Assembly (NCBI GenBank): GCA_964511625.1 | Contig: CAZEJG010000001.1 | Location: 124,001 to 188,000 of the forward strand | Reading direction: 5' to 3' | Length of the DNA: 64,000 nt | Source of the DNA: Pseudohoeflea sp964511625 | GTDB taxonomy: Bacteria > Pseudomonadota > Alphaproteobacteria > Rhizobiales > Rhizobiaceae | In this document: one piece after another, positions 25,723-34,947 of the stretch | Position numbering within the stretch: position 1 is the first letter of the stretch | How the letters are laid out: every line of letters begins with the position of its first letter | Made by a program: the position numbers and the translations under genes | The notes under the pieces: generated by a model | What the model saw: only the letters and a program-made list of their open reading frames with translations | Database searches by the model: none | Told to the model about the DNA's origin: nothing

Positions 25723-27807
25723 TCAGATATCGAGATTGTCGGCGAAAGCCGCGTGTTCCTGGATGAAGCGGAACCGCGCGTCGGCCTTCGTACCCATCAG
25801 GTTGTCGACGGCGTCCCGGGTCGACTGCGGATCGGTGATGTCGATGGCGACCTTAAGGAGCGTCCGCTTCGACGGATCCATCGTCGTTTCCTTCAGCTGC
25901 GCCGGCAGCATCTCGCCGAGACCCTTGAAACGCCCGATATCGATCTTGCCGCGGCCGGTGAATTCCTTCTCCATCAGCTCCGCCCGGTGGGCGTCGTCGC
26001 GCGCATATAGCGTCTTCGAGCCCTGGGTGATCCGGTAGAGCGGCGGCACGGCGAGATAGAGATGGCCGTTGCGGATCATCTCCGGCATTTCCTGGTAGAA
26101 GAAGGTGATCAGCAGCGAGGCGATGTGGGCGCCGTCGACGTCGGCATCGGTCATGATGATCACGCGCTCGTAGCGCAGATCCTCGTCGCGGTATTTCGAT
26201 CGCGTGCCGCAGCCGAGCGCCTGGATGAGGTCGGAGAGCTGCTGATTGGCTGACAGTTTCTCGCGGCCGGCGCTGGCGACGTTGAGGATCTTGCCGCGCA
26301 GCGGCAGGATCGCCTGGTTGGCGCGGTTGCGCGCCTGCTTGGCCGAGCCACCTGCGGAATCGCCCTCGACGATGAAGAGTTCCGCGCCCTGCGCCGTCGT
26401 CTGGCTGCAATCGGACAACTTGCCCGGCAGCCGGAGCTTGCGCACGGCGGTCTTGCGGTTGACTTCCTTTTCCTTGCGGCGACGGGCGCGCTCTTCGGCG
26501 CGCTCGATCACCCAGTCGAGCAGCTTGTCGGCTTCCGCCGGGCTGTCGGCGAGAAAATGGTCGAACGGATCGCGCAATGCGTTCTCGACGATGCGTTGCG
26601 CCTCGACGGTCGCCAGCTTGTCCTTGGTCTGGCCGACGAATTCCGGCTCGCGGATGAAGACCGACAGCATGCCGATGGCCGAGATCATCACGTCGTCGGT
26701 GGTGATCTGCGCGGCGCGCTTGTTGCCCGTCAGTTCGCCATAGGCCTTCAGCCCCCGGGTCAGCGCGATGCGCAGGCCCGCCTCGTGGGTGCCGCCTTCG
26801 GGCGTCGGGATGGTGTTACAGTAGGACGATATCTGGCTGTCGCCGCCATACCAGGCCACCGCCCATTCGAGCGCGCCATGTCCGCCGGTCTTCTCGGTCT
26901 TGCCGGCGAAGATCTCGCGGGTGACGCGGTGTTCCTTTCCGAGCGAGGCGTCGAGATAGTCCTTGAGGCCGCCGGGGAAGTGGAAGACGGCCTTGTCGGG
27001 CGTCTCCGTGCCTTCGACCAGCTCGGGTGCGCAGGACCAGCGGATCTCGACGCCGCCGAAGAGATAGGCCTTCGAACGCGCCATCCGGTAGAGCCGGCCG
27101 GGATCGAACTTGGCTGCGGCCCCGAAAATCTGCGCGTCCGGATGAAACCGCATGCGGGTGCCGCGGCGATTGTGGACTTCGCCGACCTCGACGAGGGGCC
27201 CCTGCGGGATTCCGCGCGAAAAGACCTGGCGATAGAGCCGGCGGTTGCGGGCGACCTCGACTTCGAGCACGTCGGACAGCGCATTGACCACCGAAACGCC
27301 CACGCCGTGCAGACCGCCGGATGTCTCGTAGACCTTCGAATCGAACTTGCCCCCGGCGTGCAGCACTGTCAGCACCACTTCGAGCGTGGACTTGTCAGGA
27401 TACTTCGGATGGTTCTCGACCGGAATGCCGCGGCCGTTGTCGGTGACGGTCAGGAAGCCCTCGGCATCGAGTTCGACCTCGATGAAATTGGCATGACCCG
27501 CCACCGCCTCGTCCATCGAGTTGTCGATGACTTCGGCGAAGAGATGGTGCAGCGCGCGTTCGTCCGTGCCGCCGATATACATGCCCGGGCGCCTGCGGAC
27601 CGGTTCGAGACCTTCCAGCACCTCGATGGCCGAGGCGTCGTAATCGCCCCCCACAGACGAAGCGGCAGGCGCCAGCGGCGCGCGCGGTGCGGCGGGCTTC
27701 GGCGCTTCAGGCTTCGGCGCCGCCGGACGCGGCGTTTCGGCTCTCGGAGCCTCCGGTTTCGGCGCGGGCGCGGGCATGGCGGAAAAGAGGTCGTTCGAAT
27801 CGTCCAT
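25723..27807 (-). CDS. parE: DNA topoisomerase IV subunit B
   Basis: This is the ATPase subunit of topoisomerase IV, which decatenates daughter chromosomes. The 694-residue protein has the GHKL ATPase motifs (EVIDNSMDEA, VTDNGRGIPVENH, TSGGLHGVGVSVVNALS) and the TOPRIM region (LFIVEGDSAGGSAKQARNR and MTDADVDGAHI). An unusual N-terminal extension of about 50 residues is made of alternating Pro, Ala, Lys and Glu (APKPEAPRAE-like repeats) before the first domain. Its 5' end faces the next gene across about 70 bases. Confidence 0.96.
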   Translation of the reverse strand: MDDSNDLFSAMPAPAPKPEAPRAETPRPAAPKPEAPKPAAPRAPLAPAASSVGGDYDASAIEVLEGLEPVRRRPGMYIGGTDERALHHLFAEVIDNSMDEAVAGHANFIEVELDAEGFLTVTDNGRGIPVENHPKYPDKSTLEVVLTVLHAGGKFDSKVYETSGGLHGVGVSVVNALSDVLEVEVARNRRLYRQVFSRGIPQGPLVEVGEVHNRRGTRMRFHPDAQIFGAAAKFDPGRLYRMARSKAYLFGGVEIRWSCAPELVEGTETPDKAVFHFPGGLKDYLDASLGKEHRVTREIFAGKTEKTGGHGALEWAVAWYGGDSQISSYCNTIPTPEGGTHEAGLRIALTRGLKAYGELTGNKRAAQITTDDVMISAIGMLSVFIREPEFVGQTKDKLATVEAQRIVENALRDPFDHFLADSPAEADKLLDWVIERAEERARRRKEKEVNRKTAVRKLRLPGKLSDCSQTTAQGAELFIVEGDSAGGSAKQARNRANQAILPLRGKILNVASAGREKLSANQQLSDLIQALGCGTRSKYRDEDLRYERVIIMTDADVDGAHIASLLITFFYQEMPEMIRNGHLYLAVPPLYRITQGSKTLYARDDAHRAELMEKEFTGRGKIDIGRFKGLGEMLPAQLKETTMDPSKRTLLKVAIDITDPQSTRDAVDNLMGTKADARFRFIQEHAAFADNLDI

Positions 27808-27875
27808 TTCAGTTCATTCTCGTTCGGCCGTCGGTTAGGCTCCGGCCCACTGCGAATCACCGGGAGTGTGCCAGA

Positions 27876-28793
27876 ATCAGCCTGTTCAAGCGATACGGAT
27901 GCCAGGTTTTTGCCCGGCTGGGGCTACTGATCCCCGTCTTGTTGCTCACTGCGTCGGCGGTGGCGCCCGATACCGCGCGGGCGATGTCGCTCGAGGGCCA
28001 CAAGGACAGGCTGTTTGCGCTGCCCGCAATACTCTCGCAATCCGCTGACGGCGCCTTCGTCGTCGTCGACTATCAGGAAATGCGCGACATAAACGGTCGT
28101 GACCAGATACCCGAGCGGCGCGTCAAGCGCAATTACGTTGACCTGTCTGTCCGACGCAAATCGCGGATGCGGACGATCGAGGCGGCGGGACGGCGCGTCG
28201 AGATCGGCGAGGCCGGCACCTTCGACGGCGCGCGTTTCGCCGTCATCTTCATCCATGGCCGTGCCGGCGACCGGCGACTCGGCATGGATGACTTCCGTTT
28301 CGGCGGTAATTTCAACCGCATCAAGAACCTGGCCGCCAACAACGGCGGCGTCTACATCGCACCGACCGTGCGGGAGTTCGGACCCTCCGGGGTCGCCGAC
28401 GTCGAGGGGATCGTCGGGAGTTTCCGTGCGGCCAATCCCGGCGCCCCGGTCATCATCGCCTGCGGTTCCATGGGGTCGATCATCTGCCTGTCGATGGCGC
28501 GCGACCAGAACGCCGTCGCCAATCTTGCCGGCATGATCCTGCTCGGAGGCATGCCCGATCCGGATCTGCCGGCCACGCCGCTGGTCAAGGCCGGAGTTCC
28601 GCTCGCCTTTGTTCACGGCAGCAATGACAGCGTTTACGACTGGGAGCGTCAGAAAGCCGTTTTCGAGGCGATCCGCAAGCGTCGACCGTCCTATCCAGCC
28701 CGCTTCGTGCTGCTGAACACGGGCTCGCACGGCTCACCGGTCCGCATGATCGACTGGAAGATGACCCTCGACAGGATGCTTTCGCCTTACTGA
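27876..28793 (+). CDS. Exported alpha/beta hydrolase with uncertain start
   Basis: The protein has a hydrolase-like fold: VIFIHGRAGDRR (oxyanion region), the nucleophile elbow CGSMGS, a VHGSNDSVYDW segment with the acid, and the final GSHGSP histidine. A good signal peptide (FARLGLLIPVLLLTASAVAPDTARA) lies in frame, but no ATG, GTG or TTG precedes it; the nearest in-frame ATG upstream is at 27687 inside parE, and the next ATG, at 27984, removes the signal. An ATC at 27876 has GGGAG nine bases upstream and a CTG at 27882 is another option. I place the start at 27876 with low confidence. A frameshift near the start is also possible. Confidence 0.7.
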   Translation: MSLFKRYGCQVFARLGLLIPVLLLTASAVAPDTARAMSLEGHKDRLFALPAILSQSADGAFVVVDYQEMRDINGRDQIPERRVKRNYVDLSVRRKSRMRTIEAAGRRVEIGEAGTFDGARFAVIFIHGRAGDRRLGMDDFRFGGNFNRIKNLAANNGGVYIAPTVREFGPSGVADVEGIVGSFRAANPGAPVIIACGSMGSIICLSMARDQNAVANLAGMILLGGMPDPDLPATPLVKAGVPLAFVHGSNDSVYDWERQKAVFEAIRKRRPSYPARFVLLNTGSHGSPVRMIDWKMTLDRMLSPY

Positions 28794-28989
28794 TGTAACG
28801 CCGCGCGACAGTCGCCGCGATTACTTCCCGATCGGCCAGTTGAGATCCGCCCCACCTGTGAGAAGCTTCGAATTCTTTTGGCCGTCTTAACCATAGGTCT
28901 GAAAAGGCTTGGGATTTTCTCTGCCCGTTTGCGAAATTGTAGGGGTTCGCGCGCCATTTTCTCCGCGTTGGACAGAACGGGGGTTAGAC

Positions 28990-30426
28990 ATGGACGCACG
29001 GACAGATATCCGGACGGTCCCATTGTGCATCGATCTCGATGGAACGCTGATTGCGACCGACAGCCTGTGGGAAGCGCTGACGCTTCTCCTGCTGCGCCGC
29101 CCGTGGCTCATTTTCCCAGCCATCGCCTGGCTGCTGCGAGGCAAGCACGTTCTCAAACGCGAAGTTGCCGCCCGTTCCGAGCGCCAGCCGGCCGACTGGC
29201 CCTATCGCGACGCCGTTCTCGTCCTCATTCGCAACGCTCGCGCCGAGGGCCGGCCTGTCTGGCTCGTCACCGGCGCCGCCGAGAAAACGGCGAAAGCCAT
29301 CGCCGGCCATCTTGGCCTGTTCGACCGCGTGCTCCATTCCTGCGATTCCGAAAATCTCACCTCGGTCCGCAAGCGCAACCGGCTGGTGGCCGAATGCGGG
29401 GAGGGCGGTTTCGACTATGTCGGCAACAGCCGCGACGATCTCGTCGTCTTCGATGCGGCCCGCCAGGCACTCATCGTCCAGCCCGATCGTGCAGCCCGTT
29501 CCTGGGGCAATGCCAATGGCGGCCAGTTCGTCGATACCGGAAAGGTTTCTCCGCTTGCTGCGTTGAAGGCAATCCGCGTCCATCAGTGGCTCAAGAACAT
29601 TCTCATCGGCGTGCCGCTCATCCTAAACCACGAATGGGCGAGCGTGACGGGCGTGATCGCCGTGGGCATAGCCTTCTTCTCCTTCAGCTTCTTTGCGTCC
29701 GCGGTCTACGTGCTCAACGACATCGTCGATCTCGGCAATGACCGCCGCCATGCCCGAAAGCGGTTCCGTCCGATTGCCGCCGGCAGCATTTCGATCCCGG
29801 TAGCCCTCCTGATGGCCGGAGCCCTGCTTGTCGCCTCGATCGGTCTCGCCACGCTGCTGCCGCCGCTTTATTGGCTTGTCCTGACGCTCTACGGCGTGAC
29901 CACGACCACCTATACATTCCTGCTCAAGCGCAAGCTGCTGGTCGACGTCTTCACCCTTGCCGGCCTCTATACGGTGCGCATCATTGCCGGTTCCGCGGCG
30001 ATGGATGTGGAGCTTTCCTTCTGGCTCCTCGCCTTTTCGATCTTCTTCTTCCTCAGCCTGGCGCTCGTCAAACGCTATGTCGAACTGGATGAAACCGAGA
30101 TCGAGCTCGGCGAGAAACTGTCGGGCCGCAGCTATATCGGGTCCGACAAGGCCATGGTGGCGCAGGGCGGTATCTCGTCGGCCTTCGCCTCCGCTCTCGT
30201 TCTGGCGCTCTACATCAATTCCGAACAGGTGCTGGCGATGTACGACCAGCCGTGGATCCTCTGGCCGCTCTGCCCGCTGATCCTCTACATGCTGCTTCGG
30301 ATCTGGATCCTCGCCAGCCGCTCGCAGATGCATGACGACCCCGTCGTCTTCATCATGCGCGACTGGCGCAGCCAGCTGACCATGGCAGCCGGCGCCGCAC
30401 TCGTCCTCATTGCGGCAATGCACTGA
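28990..30426 (+). CDS. HAD phosphatase-UbiA prenyltransferase fusion (DPPR synthase-like)
   Basis: This 478-residue protein joins two parts. Residues about 10-190 form a HAD-type hydrolase (CIDLDGTL with Asp15 and Asp17, LVTGAAEKT, and the YVGNSRDD acid motif). Residues about 195-478 form a polytopic UbiA prenyltransferase with the first Asp motif NDIVDLGNDRRHARKRFRPI (243-262) and the second KRYVELDETE (361-370). The UbiA part resembles mycobacterial decaprenyl-phosphate phosphoribosyltransferase Rv3806c as I recall it. The HAD part could supply the dephosphorylation that is a separate step in mycobacteria. Its stop overlaps the next ATG (TGATG). A half CtrA site (TTAACCAT) lies near 28887. 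Confidence 0.85.
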   Translation: MDARTDIRTVPLCIDLDGTLIATDSLWEALTLLLLRRPWLIFPAIAWLLRGKHVLKREVAARSERQPADWPYRDAVLVLIRNARAEGRPVWLVTGAAEKTAKAIAGHLGLFDRVLHSCDSENLTSVRKRNRLVAECGEGGFDYVGNSRDDLVVFDAARQALIVQPDRAARSWGNANGGQFVDTGKVSPLAALKAIRVHQWLKNILIGVPLILNHEWASVTGVIAVGIAFFSFSFFASAVYVLNDIVDLGNDRRHARKRFRPIAAGSISIPVALLMAGALLVASIGLATLLPPLYWLVLTLYGVTTTTYTFLLKRKLLVDVFTLAGLYTVRIIAGSAAMDVELSFWLLAFSIFFFLSLALVKRYVELDETEIELGEKLSGRSYIGSDKAMVAQGGISSAFASALVLALYINSEQVLAMYDQPWILWPLCPLILYMLLRIWILASRSQMHDDPVVFIMRDWRSQLTMAAGAALVLIAAMH

Positions 30427-31832
30427 TGGCCGAGCAATACGACAGCTGGGGCCGGATCGACCGCCATCCGCGCCGGACGGCGGACCGCGCCACCTTCGCC
30501 GCCGCCGGTGCCAGCGCAGACACCTTCCTGCCCTTCGGCAACGGTCGATCCTATGGTGACAGCTGCCACAATGACGACGGCCGGCTCATCCCGATGCGGC
30601 CGGCTGCACGCATCCACGGATTCGACAAGGAGACCGGCATCCTCGACGCAGATGCCGGCGTGACGCTCGAGGCGATCCTCGCTCATGTCGTCCCGCACGG
30701 TTTCTTCCTCGAAGTGACACCGGGCACGGCCCTCGCCACCCTCGGCGGGGCGGTGGCCAACGACGTGCATGGCAAGAACCATCATCGCCGTGGCAGTTTC
30801 GGTCATGCGGTGATGTCGTTCGATCTCATCCGCTCCGACCGCGGCGCGCTTACCTGCAGCCGATCGGAGAACCCCGAACTTTTCGCTGCTACCATCGGCG
30901 GTATGGGGCTGACCGGCGTAATTACGCGCGTACGGCTTCGTCTGATGCGCGTAGGCTCTGCCGATATCGAACAACTGGCTAGACGGTTTTCCAATATTGA
31001 CGGCTATTTCGATGCGATCGATGCCATCGACCGCGACCACGAATATTCGGTCGCCTGGATCGATCAGCTCGCCACCGGATCGTCGACCGGGCGAGGGGTT
31101 CTTCTCGCCGGCGATCATGCCGAAGCCGGGACCTCCATAAAGGCCTCCGGGAGATACCTGTCGGTGCCGTTCCAGCCGCCGGTCAACCTTCTCAACCGGC
31201 TGACCCTGACGGGGTTCAATGCGCTCTACTATGCCCGCGCTCCGAAACAGGAAACCCGGACCATCGTCGGCTGGCGCAGCTATTTCCATCCGCTCGATGC
31301 GATCGGCCACTGGAACCGCCTCTACGGTCCGAAAGGTCTGTTTCAGCATCAGAGCGTGTTCCCTGCAGACAAGGCCCGCGAGACGGTGCTCAAGCTGATG
31401 GAATGTGCGCGCCATCACGGTCACGCGTCCTTCCTGACGGTGCTCAAGCGTTTCGGCGATGTTTCGCAGACCGGTCTAATGTCGTTCGCCCGCCCCGGTT
31501 TCACCCTGACACTCGATTTCGCCAACCAGGGCGAGCCGACGCTCCGCATGCTCGATGCGCTTGATGAAATTGTTTCCGACGCCGGCGGCGCACTCAATCC
31601 CTACAAGGACGCGCGAATGGGCCCGGCGATGTTTGCGGCATCCTTTCCGGACTGGCGCAGGCTCGAGGCAATGCGTGATCCGCGGATTCTCTCTGATTTC
31701 TGGAAGCGTACCGCACTAGCGGTCAGCACCGGAAATGGCGGCGAAATCCTCCGTTTTGGCGGCAATGACAACGCCAAAGTGTCGCAAAGCGGGAATGCAG
31801 ACAATTTGAAACAAATCCGGCAGCCGAACTGA
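30426..31832 (+). CDS. DprE1-like FAD-dependent oxidase
   Basis: This 468-residue flavoprotein has an FAD-binding-4 domain (FGNGRSYGDS at 37-46, TPGTALATLGGAVANDVHGK at 98-117) and a C-terminal ALO-type cap (PYKDARMGP, 392-400). The closest family I recall is decaprenylphosphoryl-beta-D-ribose 2'-oxidase DprE1: GKNHH and SFG motifs, PGTxxxTxGGAxAxDxHGKNHH pattern and FLTVLKRFG are shared. DprE1 turns the 2'-hydroxyl of polyprenyl-phosphoryl-ribose into a ketone. The position aligned with the DprE1 inhibitor-reactive cysteine appears to be Thr362 (PGFTLTLDF). It starts in the previous stop codon. Confidence 0.82.
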   Translation: MAEQYDSWGRIDRHPRRTADRATFAAAGASADTFLPFGNGRSYGDSCHNDDGRLIPMRPAARIHGFDKETGILDADAGVTLEAILAHVVPHGFFLEVTPGTALATLGGAVANDVHGKNHHRRGSFGHAVMSFDLIRSDRGALTCSRSENPELFAATIGGMGLTGVITRVRLRLMRVGSADIEQLARRFSNIDGYFDAIDAIDRDHEYSVAWIDQLATGSSTGRGVLLAGDHAEAGTSIKASGRYLSVPFQPPVNLLNRLTLTGFNALYYARAPKQETRTIVGWRSYFHPLDAIGHWNRLYGPKGLFQHQSVFPADKARETVLKLMECARHHGHASFLTVLKRFGDVSQTGLMSFARPGFTLTLDFANQGEPTLRMLDALDEIVSDAGGALNPYKDARMGPAMFAASFPDWRRLEAMRDPRILSDFWKRTALAVSTGNGGEILRFGGNDNAKVSQSGNADNLKQIRQPN

Positions 31833-31893
31833 ACGAAATCTTGGTGTTTTTCCACTAGTTCGTACCAGCAAGATTTTCGGGAGTGGACAGTCC

Positions 31894-32340
31894 ATGAAGT
31901 ACATCGCCTTCATCCTCTTTACGGTGCTGACGAATGCGGCGGCGCAATTGATGCTCAAGCAGGGCATGATGTCGCTGGGACCGATCAGCTTCACCGCCGA
32001 AACGGCGATCGCCCGCATCTTCCAGATCGTCTTCAACCCTTGGGTCTTCGCCGGACTTGCGACCTTCGTCATCTCTATGGCGTCGCATCTGTTCGTGCTG
32101 TCGAAGGTGGAGCTTTCCTTCGCCTATCCCTTCCTCAGCCTCGCCTATGTGGCGGTGGCTGTCTTCGCTTATTTTGTCTTCAAGGAAGACCTCAATGCCT
32201 GGCGCATCGCCGGCATCGCCTTCATCTGCGTCGGCACCGTCCTGATCGCCCAGTCGGGCAGGGGCGAGCACAAGGCCGATACGCTTGAAACCGCGGCTAT
32301 CCAGCCGGTTACTCCAGTCACGAGTGAGATTTCGCGATGA
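31894..32340 (+). CDS. SMR/ArnE-like small multidrug-type transporter
   Basis: This 148-residue protein has four transmembrane segments (about 1-20, 45-65, 75-95 and 100-120) and the SMR/EamA features of ArnE/ArnF and GtrA-like flippases, for example LTNAAAQLMLKQGMM. Such proteins flip polyprenyl-phosphate sugars across the inner membrane. The C-terminal 25 residues are polar. It sits between the DprE1-like and SDR genes, and its stop overlaps the next start as ATGA. Confidence 0.82.
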   Translation: MKYIAFILFTVLTNAAAQLMLKQGMMSLGPISFTAETAIARIFQIVFNPWVFAGLATFVISMASHLFVLSKVELSFAYPFLSLAYVAVAVFAYFVFKEDLNAWRIAGIAFICVGTVLIAQSGRGEHKADTLETAAIQPVTPVTSEISR

Positions 32341-33350
32341 AACATATCATTTTCGGTGGCGACGGCTTCGTCGGCCGTCATCTGGCGCAAAAGCTTCTTG
32401 CCGACGGCGAGGAAGTGATCGTTGCGGACATCGTTTTCGACAACCGCTCGTTCTACAACGGCGCCACCAAGATCGCCTGTGATGTGACCAGCCCGGAAGC
32501 GGTCCAGGCCCTGCCGATCGAAGCCGACGACATGGTCTACAACCTCTCGGCCAAGATGCTCTCGCCGCTGCAGGTGCGCGCCAAGCGTCACGACTTCTTC
32601 TATCCGGTCAACTACGACGGCACGAAGAACATCATCGAGGCCATGGACAGGAAGGGCGCTAAGAAGCTCGTCCACTTCACCACCGACATGATCTACGGCC
32701 ACACGCTGACCTTCCCGATGACCGAGGACCACCCGGTCGCACCGCTCGGCGAATACGGCCAGTCCAAGCTCGATACCGAGCATCTCGCCGCCGAATGGCG
32801 CGAGCGCGGCATGTCGATTTCGCTGTTCCGGCCGCGCCTGATCATCGGTCCGGGCCGTCTCGGCATCCTCGAAAAGCTTTTCAAGCTGATCGACGCCAAC
32901 CTGCCGGTTCCGATGATCGGCTCGGGCAAGAACCCCTACCAGTTCATCTCGGTCTTCGATTGCGCCGAGGCGGCTCGTTTGGCCTGGAAGGCCGGCGTGC
33001 CGAACGAGGCCTACAATCTCGGCTCCATCAATCCGCCGCCGGTGCGCAAGCTTCTCGGCGATTTGGTGAAGCATGCCGGCTCGCGCTCGATCCTGCTGCC
33101 GACACCGGCTTGGGCCGTCAAGCGCACGCTCGATCTTCTCGACTGGATGAACATGCCGATCATGGATCCCGAGCAGTATCTGATCGCCGACGAGAACTGC
33201 GTGCTCGACGTGTCCAAGGGCGAGCGCCAGCTCGGCTGGGTCCCGCAATACCGCGACGAGGACATGTTGATCGCCGCCTATGACGAATATCGCGCCAAGA
33301 AATCCGGCAATCCGGTTGAAGCCGGCGCCAGTGTTGCCCCGGCAGAATGA
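32337..33350 (+). CDS. NAD-dependent epimerase/dehydratase (extended SDR)
   Basis: This 337-residue extended SDR has the dinucleotide fold GGDGFVGRHLA at the N-terminus (a GxxGxxG variant), the segment KLVHFTTDMIYG and the catalytic YGQSK (tyrosine-lysine). It could epimerise, reduce or dehydrate a nucleotide-linked or lipid-linked sugar. It is translationally coupled to the small transporter gene and followed by an aminotransferase gene. Confidence 0.87.
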   Translation: MKHIIFGGDGFVGRHLAQKLLADGEEVIVADIVFDNRSFYNGATKIACDVTSPEAVQALPIEADDMVYNLSAKMLSPLQVRAKRHDFFYPVNYDGTKNIIEAMDRKGAKKLVHFTTDMIYGHTLTFPMTEDHPVAPLGEYGQSKLDTEHLAAEWRERGMSISLFRPRLIIGPGRLGILEKLFKLIDANLPVPMIGSGKNPYQFISVFDCAEAARLAWKAGVPNEAYNLGSINPPPVRKLLGDLVKHAGSRSILLPTPAWAVKRTLDLLDWMNMPIMDPEQYLIADENCVLDVSKGERQLGWVPQYRDEDMLIAAYDEYRAKKSGNPVEAGASVAPAE

Positions 33351-33369
33351 CCGGGAAGAGGGGAAGACA

Positions 33370-34842
<1,473 letters not shown>

Positions 34843-34866
34843 GGCCGGACGCGACCCAAAAAAATG

Positions 34867-34905
34867 GTGCGGCGCGGAGGGTTTACGGAACCCGTCGCGC
34901 CGCGC
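34867..34905. terminator. Long hairpin between the aminotransferase and kup genes
   Basis: GCGGCGCG (34869-34876) pairs with CGCGCCGC (34896-34903), extended by an outer G-C and T-G pair and by an inner GGGTT/AACCC stem. On the plus strand only three Ts follow. On the minus strand a run of seven Ts follows after about 5 bases (34857-34864). It may be a weak terminator or an mRNA 3' stabiliser. Confidence 0.4.
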
Positions 34906-34947
34906 TAGCGTTTCCGGCATGGAATTCCCCACAGCCGGAAAGCGCTG

